Origin: K189A clade bacterium
Lineage (GTDB): Bacteria; Pseudomonadota; Gammaproteobacteria; Pseudomonadales; Azotimanducaceae
NCBI GenBank assembly: GCA_009886205.1
Contig: QXZU01000168.1
Location: 26,443-76,390, forward strand
Direction of reading: 5' to 3'
Length of the DNA: 49,948 nucleotides
Position 1 is the first letter of the stretch. Every line of letters starts with the position of its first letter. A program made the translations under genes and the position numbers. This document shows, one piece after another, positions 24,946 through 33,213 of the stretch. The notes under the pieces were generated by a model that worked only from the letters and a program-made list of their open reading frames with translations, was not told where the DNA came from and ran no database searches.

Positions 24946-26973
24946 ATGGTTAGTGTCAGAAAAAATCTACCGGAGCTTGCCGACGGCAGCGTGGATCTTG
25001 CCGCATGGACAAATTTATTAGTTGCAGAGCGCCCGCACCTAGAACGCGATGAAATACTTCAAACATGTTTATGGCTGAGTGAAATCGCGGATTCGTCATT
25101 GCTGCAGGGGTTAGAGCTTGCTGAGATGGTGGCTCAGTTGCGCCTAGATCAGGCTTCAGTGCTGGCCGCTATTTGTTATCACGCTTGGCGAAAATCTCTT
25201 GTTGATAACACCGAACTCAGATTTAGAGTTGGCGATGAAGTGTGCGAGTTGACGCTGAATGTAGGTGCAATGGCCACCAGCAGCTTACTGCAAATTTCCG
25301 CACCTAAAATGATGGAGAACGAGCGCCGCAGCCAAGTGGATAATGTTCGGAAAATGCTCATCTCGTTAGTTAACGACGTTCGCGTGGCTGTGATTAAACT
25401 GGCCGAACGTGTATTGGTATTGCGCCATGCAAAGGCGTATGAGCCCACCAGAAGAACCCGCATTGCAGAAGAAGCCGCTGCCATTTTTGCCCCACTCGCA
25501 GATCGCTTGGGTATGTGGCAGCTAAAGTGGGAGTTGGAAGATTTGTCATTACGTTATTTGCGCGAGGACATATATCTCGGCATTGCGAAGCAGCTCAGCA
25601 ATAAACGCCAAGAGCGAGAAAATCAAATTCAAGCTCTGGCAACGCAGTTTAGCGAATTGTTGGTTGGGCACGGAGTAGAAGCAGAGGTTCGGGGCAGGGC
25701 GAAAAATATATTCAGCATCTGGCGCAAGATGCAAAAGAAGAATATTCCCATTGAACAGGTTTATGACGTTCGCGCGGTCAGAATAATTGTCGATTCATTG
25801 GCCGATTGTTATGCCGTTTTAGGCATTATTCATACGCACTGGCAACATATTCCTACAGAGTTTGACGACTATATTGCTGCGCCGAAAGAGAATGGTTATC
25901 AAAGTATTCATACCGCGATAGCAGCAGACGATGGTTTGGTGCTTGAAGTACAGGTGCGCACAAGAAAGATGCACGAAGATGCTGAACTTGGGGTTTGCGC
26001 GCATTGGGCCTATAAGGTGGGTGACAAAGAATCAGCTTCTGAAGATGAAAGTTTCTCCGCAAAAATGGATTGGCTGCGACAGGTACTGGAATGGCACGAA
26101 GACCTGGGTGATACAGAAGATTTAGTCTCTCTACTCAGACAACGAATCAGCGAGGAGCGCATTTTTGTTTCCACGCCAAAAGGCCACGTTCTAGATTTAA
26201 CCGCAGGTGCGACCGTATTGGATTTTGCTTATCGCGTTCACACGGATCTTGGTCATGGCTGCGTTGGGGGCATTGTGAATGGCATGGAAGTGCCCTTATA
26301 CACTGAACTCAAGACCGGTCAGCAGGTTCGAGTTATGCGCGGTGACAGCAATGATGGAAATCTCGGACCGTATAGAGAGTGGCTGGAACCTGCCCTTGGG
26401 TTTGTCCGCACACACAGGGCAAAGGCCAAAATTGTCTCGCAATATCGTTCCAAGCCGGCAAATTTAGAACCCGAAGTTGGCTTGCAATTGATTCAAACTT
26501 TGGCAGCCAGCATTGGTCTTGATGCTTTTTCAAGTGCACAACTTGAGGTCCTTCGTCAGGGCACCCGGTACATGGACGTGGACACCATGCTGCGCGCGGT
26601 AAGCAGTGGCGAGCAAAGCCACATAGCGCTTATGGCTGAGTTCCTAGAAGATCAAAGCAGCGTGGAAAAAGCGAAAATTGCCGCCAATGTACCTAATGGT
26701 CTCGTCTCTACTTTCCCTCAACGTATGGGGATCAGTGTTACCGCCGCAAATAGGCACGGGCTGCTCAGTGATATCACCCAGCTTGTGGCCGCCATGGATC
26801 TGCAAATTTTGGCGGCATCCGGCGAAGTGATGGAATCCATAACGGACGCGCAAATTTCCCTAGAAGTAGAATTGCAGGATTGGCGTCAATACTTTCAGTT
26901 GATCAGCAGGATCGACTATTTAAATGGGGTGCAATCAGTGGTTCGCAAACCTCTGGTGAGGGATACCCACTAG
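24946..26973 (+). CDS. relA: GTP pyrophosphokinase RelA lacking the zinc-finger domain
   Basis: A 675-residue stringent-response (p)ppGpp synthetase, about 70 residues shorter than E. coli RelA (744). Order: degenerate hydrolase domain without the HDxxED metal motif; synthetase domain with RAKNIFSIWRKMQKKN and the RelA-type EFDD (305-308), arguing for a monofunctional synthetase; TGS domain (about 404-465, STPKGHVLDLTAGATVLDFA); helical domain; ACT/RRM domain (about 596-672, ISVTAANRHGLLSDITQL). The Cys/His zinc-finger region that normally lies between the last two is missing, and no Cys occurs after the TGS domain. The ATG at 24946 is preceded by GGAG. A clear terminator follows. Confidence 0.94.
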   Translation: MVSVRKNLPELADGSVDLAAWTNLLVAERPHLERDEILQTCLWLSEIADSSLLQGLELAEMVAQLRLDQASVLAAICYHAWRKSLVDNTELRFRVGDEVCELTLNVGAMATSSLLQISAPKMMENERRSQVDNVRKMLISLVNDVRVAVIKLAERVLVLRHAKAYEPTRRTRIAEEAAAIFAPLADRLGMWQLKWELEDLSLRYLREDIYLGIAKQLSNKRQERENQIQALATQFSELLVGHGVEAEVRGRAKNIFSIWRKMQKKNIPIEQVYDVRAVRIIVDSLADCYAVLGIIHTHWQHIPTEFDDYIAAPKENGYQSIHTAIAADDGLVLEVQVRTRKMHEDAELGVCAHWAYKVGDKESASEDESFSAKMDWLRQVLEWHEDLGDTEDLVSLLRQRISEERIFVSTPKGHVLDLTAGATVLDFAYRVHTDLGHGCVGGIVNGMEVPLYTELKTGQQVRVMRGDSNDGNLGPYREWLEPALGFVRTHRAKAKIVSQYRSKPANLEPEVGLQLIQTLAASIGLDAFSSAQLEVLRQGTRYMDVDTMLRAVSSGEQSHIALMAEFLEDQSSVEKAKIAANVPNGLVSTFPQRMGISVTAANRHGLLSDITQLVAAMDLQILAASGEVMESITDAQISLEVELQDWRQYFQLISRIDYLNGVQSVVRKPLVRDTH

Positions 26974-26991
26974 GAAGCAACTTTTAGAATG

Positions 26992-27013
26992 AGCTGTTAA
27001 CAACGGCTTTTTT
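26992..27013 (+). terminator. Rho-independent terminator of relA
   Basis: AGCTGTT (26992-26998), loop AAC, AACGGCT (27002-27008), with one G-U pair, followed by T residues to 27013. A good intrinsic terminator that separates relA from adk. Confidence 0.8.
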
Positions 27014-27082
27014 GCATCGAAAAATCAGGTAAAGTGTCGCGCTCAAATTGTTAAACGCAGACGCTGTTTGGAGACAGAGAGA

Positions 27083-27727
27083 ATGAAGATAATTTTATTG
27101 GGACCACCCGGCGCCGGCAAAGGCACCCAAGCGCAGTTCATAAAAGAACAGCTGAACATTCCCCAGATTTCCACTGGAGATATGTTACGCGCTGCAGTGA
27201 GTTCCGGTAGTGAGCTGGGTAATCGGGTTAAGGCTGTAATGGATTCAGGCGGCTTGGTTTCAGACGAAATTATTATCGCGCTGGTTAAAGAGCGTATTTT
27301 AGAAGCCGATTGCGCAGATGGCTTCCTCTTTGATGGATTCCCTCGAACCATTCCTCAAGCAGCCGCAATGGAAGCCGCAGGTGTGCCCATTGATGCCGTG
27401 GTAGAGATTCAAGTGGACGACGGAGAGCTGATTAAGCGCATTACCGGTCGCCGAGTGCACCCCGGCTCTGGGCGGGTTTATCATGTGATTTATAACCCAC
27501 CCAAAGTGGCTGATGTGGACGACGAATCTGGTGACCCATTGGTGCAAAGAGAAGATGACACGGAGGAAACTGTGCGTGACCGTCTAGCCGTTTACTACGA
27601 GCAAACACAGCCGCTGATCGCCCATTATAAGGGCCAGCCTTCAATAGCCTATATTGAAGTGAACGGACAAGGCGATGTTGCTGCTATTCAGAGTGCCATA
27701 TCCAAAGGTCTGGCTTCGGGCAAATAG
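27083..27727 (+). CDS. adk: Adenylate kinase
   Basis: A 214-residue long-form adenylate kinase that interconverts ATP, AMP and ADP. The P-loop is [10 protein letters not shown] (residues 7-16). The AMP-binding site shows [10 protein letters not shown], and FDGFPRT precedes the LID domain, which starts at [13 protein letters not shown] and lacks the four-Cys zinc site, as in E. coli. The frame opens at a TTG (27068), but the ATG at 27083 gives the exact family length, with GGAG upstream. It has its own transcription unit between the relA terminator and a converging moeA. Confidence 0.96.
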   Translation: MKIILLGPPGAGKGTQAQFIKEQLNIPQISTGDMLRAAVSSGSELGNRVKAVMDSGGLVSDEIIIALVKERILEADCADGFLFDGFPRTIPQAAAMEAAGVPIDAVVEIQVDDGELIKRITGRRVHPGSGRVYHVIYNPPKVADVDDESGDPLVQREDDTEETVRDRLAVYYEQTQPLIAHYKGQPSIAYIEVNGQGDVAAIQSAISKGLASGK

Positions 27728-27746
27728 GCTTTTCTACCTAAGTAGA

Positions 27747-27779
27747 CCTCCGCTGAGCGCGCGGTTCAGCAGGGGGTTT
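27747..27779 (+). terminator. Probable adk terminator
   Basis: CCTCCGCTGA (27747-27756) pairs with TCAGCAGGGG (27766-27775) around a 9-base GC-rich loop, with one mismatch and one wobble, then GTTTA. The T run is short but the stem is strong and it sits between the converging adk and moeA. Confidence 0.5.
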
Positions 27780-27784
27780 ATAGG

Positions 27785-27818
27785 CCGGTCAATTCATTGG
27801 AGCGGTCAATTGATCAGA
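27785..27818. repeat. 17-bp tandem duplication at the moeA 3' end
   Basis: CGGTCAATT occurs at 27786-27794 and again at 27803-27811, a 17-base period. The second copy contains the moeA stop (TCA at 27806-27808 on this strand), so the outer copy looks like a duplication of the end of moeA. Confidence 0.6.
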
Positions 27819-29035
27819 GAAGTCAGGGGCACTATATTCACCCAATCCCCTGATTGAAGATCCCCCACGGTTTTATCAACTTCTATTAAGCAGTTCGCAT
27901 TATGAAACGTGCTCAGTCGATTTGATCCTTGGTCTCCCGTATGACCCACCACAAATTCACCCGATAGCTGGGTAAAGATACCGCGCTGATATTCTGTCCG
28001 CCCGGGTTGATGTTGCAGAGAGGTAGTTAACTTGGCCTTAATGCGCAAGGGTGGCTCAGATACCGTGCCGGCAAGGGTCGCGAGCGCAGGGCGAACCAAT
28101 AAAAGGGCGGTAACGATGGTCGAGACCGGGTTACCCGGTAGGCCGAAGATCCAGCAGTCTTCAATCTTGCCAAAGGCCATAGGCTTGCCCGGCTTAAGAT
28201 TAAGGCGCCAAAACGCCAGTGTCCCCAATTTTTCGATGGTCTCGCTAATGTAATCCGCATCGCCCACTGAGACGCCGCCACTGGTGATCATGGCATCACA
28301 AACCTGTGCGCCGTTTGTCAGCGCCTCGCTCACAATATCAGCCTCATCGGCTAGCCTACCCAAATCGCGCACCTCTACCGGCATAGTTGCCAATAGCTGC
28401 ATAACTGTGAGGCGATTAGAGTCGTAAATTTGCCCCTCTAGTAGATCCTTAACCTCCACGCCGGGATCTCTGAGTTCATCGCCGCTAGAAAATACGCCAA
28501 TAACGGGCCTACGAAAAACTTCTACCGAGCTGACCCCAGCGCTTGAAAGGCTACCCATCAAAAAAGGATTCAGGACATCGCCTTGATCGGCTATTTGGCT
28601 ACCTAATTTCAGGTCGTTGCCGATAGGGCGGATGTAAGATTCAGAAGGCGTATGGGCGTTAAAACGCACTTGGTTGCCTTCACGCTCAGCAACCTCTTCC
28701 TGCAAAATTATCTGACCGGCATTGGCGGGCACCAATGCGCCGGTAAAAATGCGTACACACTCTTCAGGGCCGATATCGCCTTGGAAAGGGTGCCCAGCCA
28801 AGCTTTCGCCGATCACAGTCAGTAATTGATCATGCTTCCCAGCTTGGATGGCGTATCCGTCCATTGCCGAGGCGCGAAAGGGCGGCAAACTGAGTTTCGC
28901 GGTCACAGGCTTGGCCAGCACTCGACCGCGACAGTGTTGCAAAGCACAGTGCTCTACCTCGGTTATTGGTAACAATTGCGCTTTCAAAGAAGCTAATGCT
29001 TCCTCCAAATCCAACGGTTGGCTATGCTGTGACAA
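27806..29035 (-). CDS. moeA: Molybdopterin molybdenumtransferase MoeA
   Basis: A 409-residue enzyme that inserts molybdate into adenylylated molybdopterin. The N-terminal part has the MoeA signature PPFRASAMDGYAI and IFTGALVPANAG; the central MPT-binding domain has VGVFSSGDEL-like GVFSSGDELRDPG, SGGVSVGDADYI and LKPGKPMAFG; the C-terminal beta-barrel closes it. A TTG at 29035 is 9 bases from AAGG and is preferred to the TTG at 29041, which is 3 bases away. Its start overlaps the start of the divergent tsaB. It sits reversed between adk and tsaB, which are adjacent in Pseudomonas, and no other molybdenum-cofactor genes are nearby. Confidence 0.92.
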   Translation of the reverse strand: MSQHSQPLDLEEALASLKAQLLPITEVEHCALQHCRGRVLAKPVTAKLSLPPFRASAMDGYAIQAGKHDQLLTVIGESLAGHPFQGDIGPEECVRIFTGALVPANAGQIILQEEVAEREGNQVRFNAHTPSESYIRPIGNDLKLGSQIADQGDVLNPFLMGSLSSAGVSSVEVFRRPVIGVFSSGDELRDPGVEVKDLLEGQIYDSNRLTVMQLLATMPVEVRDLGRLADEADIVSEALTNGAQVCDAMITSGGVSVGDADYISETIEKLGTLAFWRLNLKPGKPMAFGKIEDCWIFGLPGNPVSTIVTALLLVRPALATLAGTVSEPPLRIKAKLTTSLQHQPGRTEYQRGIFTQLSGEFVVGHTGDQGSNRLSTFHNANCLIEVDKTVGDLQSGDWVNIVPLTSLIN

Positions 29036-29751
29036 TGACAAATACCTTATGTATAGAAACTTCGACCGCCCATTGTAGCTTGGCCTTAGCCGTAGGCGAG
29101 GACATTTTTTCCCAGCAGCGCAAACTGGAACGCAGTCACAATGAGCATATATTACCCATGCTCAGCGAGCTGTTTGAAAGTGCGGGTCTGAGCAAGCAAG
29201 ACATTCAGGTTATTGGCTTTGGGGCAGGGCCCGGATCATTTACCGGCGTGCGCATAGCGGCCTCAGTCGCCCAAGGCATCGCTATGGCGAGCCAGAGCAA
29301 GGTCGTGGCCATGAAAGGTTCAGAAGTACTTGTACGCAGTGCCATTGAAGACAAGACCTTGGCCGGTTATGGCCACAGTGGCAAGTCAACGAATTGGCTG
29401 GCGCTTATCCCAAGCCGGGCAGATGCTTATTATGTATCGCTGTACCAGCAAAATGGCGCAGAACTAAGTGTGGTCATTGCCGATCAGCTGCTCCTTGAAC
29501 CCGCGGATTGGGTTGAAGCACTGGCAGCAGACATTACCGCCCAAGGCGAACATACCCTTAAGATCATTGGCGCAATGCCAAGTTGGATGCCCAAGGCTTT
29601 GGAGTCTTACCGTGTTGGAACACCCATACCCGATGCCAGAGTAATGCTTGATCAGGTGCGACAGCAATTTATCGAGGGTACCGCCAAGGACGCTGAGTAC
29701 GCGTTGCCGATTTATGTGGATGGCGATTCGCCGTGGCGGAAAACATCCTGA
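29035..29751 (+). CDS. tsaB: tRNA threonylcarbamoyladenosine biosynthesis protein TsaB
   Basis: A 238-residue ASKHA-fold protein that partners TsaD and TsaE to form t6A37 in ANN-decoding tRNAs. The N-terminus TNTLCIETSTAHCSLAL and the motif GAGPGSFTGVRIAASVAQGI (about residues 63-82) are diagnostic. The frame opens earlier (28966), but that part lies inside moeA; the ATG at 29035 matches the family start. No Shine-Dalgarno sequence is visible, so translation or transcription may start unusually close to the ATG. Followed by rsmJ, an order also seen near adk in relatives. Confidence 0.93.
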   Translation: MTNTLCIETSTAHCSLALAVGEDIFSQQRKLERSHNEHILPMLSELFESAGLSKQDIQVIGFGAGPGSFTGVRIAASVAQGIAMASQSKVVAMKGSEVLVRSAIEDKTLAGYGHSGKSTNWLALIPSRADAYYVSLYQQNGAELSVVIADQLLLEPADWVEALAADITAQGEHTLKIIGAMPSWMPKALESYRVGTPIPDARVMLDQVRQQFIEGTAKDAEYALPIYVDGDSPWRKTS

Positions 29752-29807
29752 CAAAATCACTTGTTCACACCTACGGGCAATAATTCTTGATGGGAAAAAC
29801 AACATTG

Positions 29808-30536
29808 ATGAGCACAACACCTGAACGCCCGGAAGTGCCTATTGTATTGATGTACACACCGGATCAGCGTGAGCAGGCATTGGCTTTTGAGCTTTGGTGT
29901 GATCTGCATGAGGTGGATGCACCCGCGCAAGTAGATGCGCCTAGTCTCTATTTGGACTATCAAGGTTTGGCGTTATGTAGCCCTGGTAATAAGCGACCGT
30001 TTCGTCTTGCCGAGCAGAATTTACATAGGCGCAGTGTGGGCGCAAGGAAGGGTGAGTTGGCCCGCGCGTGTGGCCTAAATCAAGGTGATCTTAGCGTGTT
30101 GGATGCCTGTGCGGGATTTGGCACCGATGGCTTGACCCTGTCCATGTTGGGTTGTCCTGTAACGTTAGTCGAGCGTGAGCCCCTGATATGGATACTGCTG
30201 CAAGATTTCGCCCGTAGTTTTGATAATACCCAGGTGATGTTCATGGACTGTAAAGAGGCGCTTAGTGGCGATGAGAGTTGGGATGTTGTCTATCTTGATC
30301 CAATGTTTCCCGAGCGCAAGAAAAACGCATTGCCCAATCAGGCGTTGCAGCATTTACGTTATCTAACACAAGATGCACAGGACGCATCCGATCTGACTGA
30401 ACTTATTAGACTTGCGCTGAGCTGTGCTCATAATCGTGTAGTGGTGAAGCGGCGCTTGAAAGATCCAGTTGTAGAGGGTGTGAATTTTCAGATTAAGGGT
30501 AAAACAGTGCGCTTTGATGTATACCTAGCAAGCTAA
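29808..30536 (+). CDS. rsmJ: 16S rRNA (guanine1516-N2)-methyltransferase RsmJ
   Basis: A protein of about 242 residues that methylates G1516 of 16S rRNA. The SAM-binding motif is VLDACAGFGTDGLTL (about residues 98-112), and the catalytic YLDPMFPERKKNALP stretch is diagnostic for the YhiQ/RsmJ family. NLHRRSVGARKGELARA precedes the SAM domain, and the C-terminus RRLKDPVVEGVNFQIKGK follows the family. Starts at 29787, 29790 and 29808 are all possible; the last has a purine-rich GGGAAAA upstream and is listed, with moderate certainty. It converges with plsB. Confidence 0.92.
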   Translation: MSTTPERPEVPIVLMYTPDQREQALAFELWCDLHEVDAPAQVDAPSLYLDYQGLALCSPGNKRPFRLAEQNLHRRSVGARKGELARACGLNQGDLSVLDACAGFGTDGLTLSMLGCPVTLVEREPLIWILLQDFARSFDNTQVMFMDCKEALSGDESWDVVYLDPMFPERKKNALPNQALQHLRYLTQDAQDASDLTELIRLALSCAHNRVVVKRRLKDPVVEGVNFQIKGKTVRFDVYLAS

Positions 30537-30629
30537 CTTAAGATGGCCGAATCTAGTCCAAGGCAACCCAAGCTAGTCTCGATGTGGCTGTGGTGTATTG
30601 GTGTGGCGCGTGACTGTGTTTACGACCGA

Positions 30630-33182
30630 CTACTCAGCGTCAATAGCGAACTTCAACTTAGTATCAATAGCAGATGATAGGGCGCCGTGTAGCTGTATGA
30701 AGGTGCCCTGAGGCTGCAAAGTTGCCTCTTTAGAGTCATGCAATAAGTTCTGTTCAATAAGTTGATCAAGAAAGTTACCAATTAGTTTTTGATCGAAGAA
30801 CTCCGGTCCGTTGATACCCAACAAAAGAGATATCTTTTCTGCTGAGTGCTCGCTGGCTAAGCTCAGCGCCTGTCGATCTTTGCTGCCATGCTTGGCAAAA
30901 TCTAGCACAAGGTACATACGCCCCAGCGTTTCGCTCATTAGGTTAGCCAGTATCTCTAGCTGCATGTATTGCTCGGAACGCTTGTCAGGTAGCGTAATTT
31001 GCTCATCTTGAACTTTGATCATGCCTTGGTCATTGAGCGCGGCTAGCGCGGCGACAGCGAGTTCTATCGGGGAAGGGCTTGTGATGCTCAATTCATGAGC
31101 AATAAACGGAAAAATCACCGTGACTTGTTCTTGTAGTGCCATCACCGAAGTTTGTTGTTGGCGATGGACTAAAAGGCTAGCCATTAGACTGGGTAATGCC
31201 ATCAAGTGAAGTACGTTGTTTCGATACCAAGTCATCAATAGGGCGGTAAAGGGTGCGTGATGCAAAACTGCGCCAAAGTTTTCCGTGGTTCTTGTGATTA
31301 GCCCTAACGCCGCCACTTTTTCTATGGAGGATTGACCAGTCATCTCAGGGTTAGTAAATATCTGAGGGCCGTAGAGGGTTTGCAAAATTTGCATATAGCA
31401 GTCGCTTTGCCCGGCGATTTGTTTCTCTTCCATTATCTCTTGGTCAATGCTGAGGCTGGCCAAGGCGACTAGGTTAACGGAGTTCACCGTAGCTTGAGCG
31501 TTGATATTGCCCATAATTTCTGCGCCCAGCGCTTTTATGAGTTGATCATCTTGGTCGTTTATATCGATAGCGGTATCGGTATTGAGGTTGACATTGGTTT
31601 CTGAGTTTGGCGCAGCATTCGTATTTTGTTTGTCTGACGCTAGAGTGGTCTGAGCTTCCTTTTTCACGAGCCAATCATCTAACTTAATGGGTTCGCCAAA
31701 GTTTACTTGCAACTGACCAAAATTTTGTCTGATGACTTTCAGCCCGTTAATAAGATCTAGTACGCTCTCGGCCTTTTTGTTTGCGCCTCGGAGTTCGTCC
31801 ATATAACTGCCGCCTTCGATGACTTTTTCATAGCCAAAATAGACGGGTACGAATGCCAATGGCTTTTTCAGGCCTTGCAATTGGTGAGCGAGAGAGAGCT
31901 TCAATAGACCATATTTGGCCGGTAGCAATCGCCCTGTGCGGCTGCGCCCGCCTTCAGGGAAAAATTCTACGCAATGTCCGCTGTTGTAGACCTGATATAA
32001 ATACTCGTCGAACACCGCGCCGTAAAGTGGGTCGTCTTTAAAACTTCGACGCATAAAAAATGCGCCACCGCGTCGTAGAAATCCGCCCAGCATTGGCATG
32101 TTCAGGTTATCCCCTGCAGCGATATGCGGAATCATTATGCCGGCGCGATAAAGGGTATAGCTGAGCACTAAGTAATCTATATGACTACGGTGGGAGGGCA
32201 CGTAGACCAATGTGTGCGTATCTGTAGCGTCTTTCAACGGATTCAGTCCACGTACGTTGACCCCGGTATATATGCGCCGCCAAAACCAGCCTAGAAAAAC
32301 CAAGAACAGCCGTATCGTAGAGTAGGACATGTCTGAAGCAATGGTTTTTGCGTGGCGATAGGCCAATGCCTGCAGCTTTGCTTTGCGCTTCTCAACCTGT
32401 TTTTTTGGGCTGGCGTCAGCGCCTACCGTTTCGTTTATGTATTCAGTTATACGTGGTGAGTTTGCGATGCTCTCTAGTAACGTCCGCCTGTGGGAAAAAT
32501 CGGGCCCTAGGGTGGCTTCATGTTGTCGTTTAAAGCGCACACGAAGTAGCCGTGCAGAGCGGCGAATGGCGTAGTTTTGGCCTTTATCGTGTTTGGCTAT
32601 TTCCTCTAACGGTATGGGTTTGCCAATGCACAGATGAATGTCGCCTCGGTTAAAGAGCAGGGCGAAGAAGCGTTTGATGCCTCCGGTAGCTGGTCTTTGA
32701 TCTGAAGTGAGTGACTCAATCCAGCTGCCTCTTGGGGCTAAAGATCGGCCCCAAAATATGGACACAGGCACAAGGGCAATTTGCTTTTGAATAGCGTCTT
32801 CAGAGCCTACTAATTGTAATAGTCTGCGCGAGTAGCGCTGCATAGTTACTTTGCCTCCCCAGGCCCTGTTTAGCGCAAAAGCCCTGCCGTTAAGAGACCA
32901 ATCTGCAATTGTTAGAGGGGCAAGAGGTGAGGGCTGCGGTGAGGTGGGCGATTGTGCAAGGGCGTGCTCTAGCACTAAAAGATCTGTAATAGACCTTTTG
33001 TCTAAAACATAAATGATCTCTCTTTTGCTAGAGGCGGTCTGCTTAGTCGTGTTGGTAGTCGCGCTGCCGGTTTCTTCCAAATGTGGGTCAAGGTGTTCCA
33101 CGCCGCTTAAATCGGGTTTAGCAACAAGCCGAATGACCCGCCTAAGTAGGCGGTAATAAGTACGCAGTAAACTGTTACTCAT
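30630..33182 (-). CDS. plsB: Glycerol-3-phosphate acyltransferase PlsB
   Basis: An 850-residue membrane-associated acyltransferase that adds the first acyl chain to glycerol-3-phosphate. The four acyltransferase motifs are present: HRSHID (331-336), GGAFFMRRSF, FPEGGRSRTG and VPVYFGYE. The flanking helical N- and C-terminal regions match the family. A low-complexity Asn/Asp/Thr-rich insertion (about residues 508-542) follows the catalytic region and is likely a surface loop. It is the last gene of a leftward block beginning upstream at dapC and is convergent with rsmJ; no clear terminator is visible in the 93-base gap. Confidence 0.94.
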   Translation of the reverse strand: MSNSLLRTYYRLLRRVIRLVAKPDLSGVEHLDPHLEETGSATTNTTKQTASSKREIIYVLDKRSITDLLVLEHALAQSPTSPQPSPLAPLTIADWSLNGRAFALNRAWGGKVTMQRYSRRLLQLVGSEDAIQKQIALVPVSIFWGRSLAPRGSWIESLTSDQRPATGGIKRFFALLFNRGDIHLCIGKPIPLEEIAKHDKGQNYAIRRSARLLRVRFKRQHEATLGPDFSHRRTLLESIANSPRITEYINETVGADASPKKQVEKRKAKLQALAYRHAKTIASDMSYSTIRLFLVFLGWFWRRIYTGVNVRGLNPLKDATDTHTLVYVPSHRSHIDYLVLSYTLYRAGIMIPHIAAGDNLNMPMLGGFLRRGGAFFMRRSFKDDPLYGAVFDEYLYQVYNSGHCVEFFPEGGRSRTGRLLPAKYGLLKLSLAHQLQGLKKPLAFVPVYFGYEKVIEGGSYMDELRGANKKAESVLDLINGLKVIRQNFGQLQVNFGEPIKLDDWLVKKEAQTTLASDKQNTNAAPNSETNVNLNTDTAIDINDQDDQLIKALGAEIMGNINAQATVNSVNLVALASLSIDQEIMEEKQIAGQSDCYMQILQTLYGPQIFTNPEMTGQSSIEKVAALGLITRTTENFGAVLHHAPFTALLMTWYRNNVLHLMALPSLMASLLVHRQQQTSVMALQEQVTVIFPFIAHELSITSPSPIELAVAALAALNDQGMIKVQDEQITLPDKRSEQYMQLEILANLMSETLGRMYLVLDFAKHGSKDRQALSLASEHSAEKISLLLGINGPEFFDQKLIGNFLDQLIEQNLLHDSKEATLQPQGTFIQLHGALSSAIDTKLKFAIDAE

Positions 33183-33213
33183 TTACGCAGATGATTCCTC
33201 GAATTTTTCCGTG

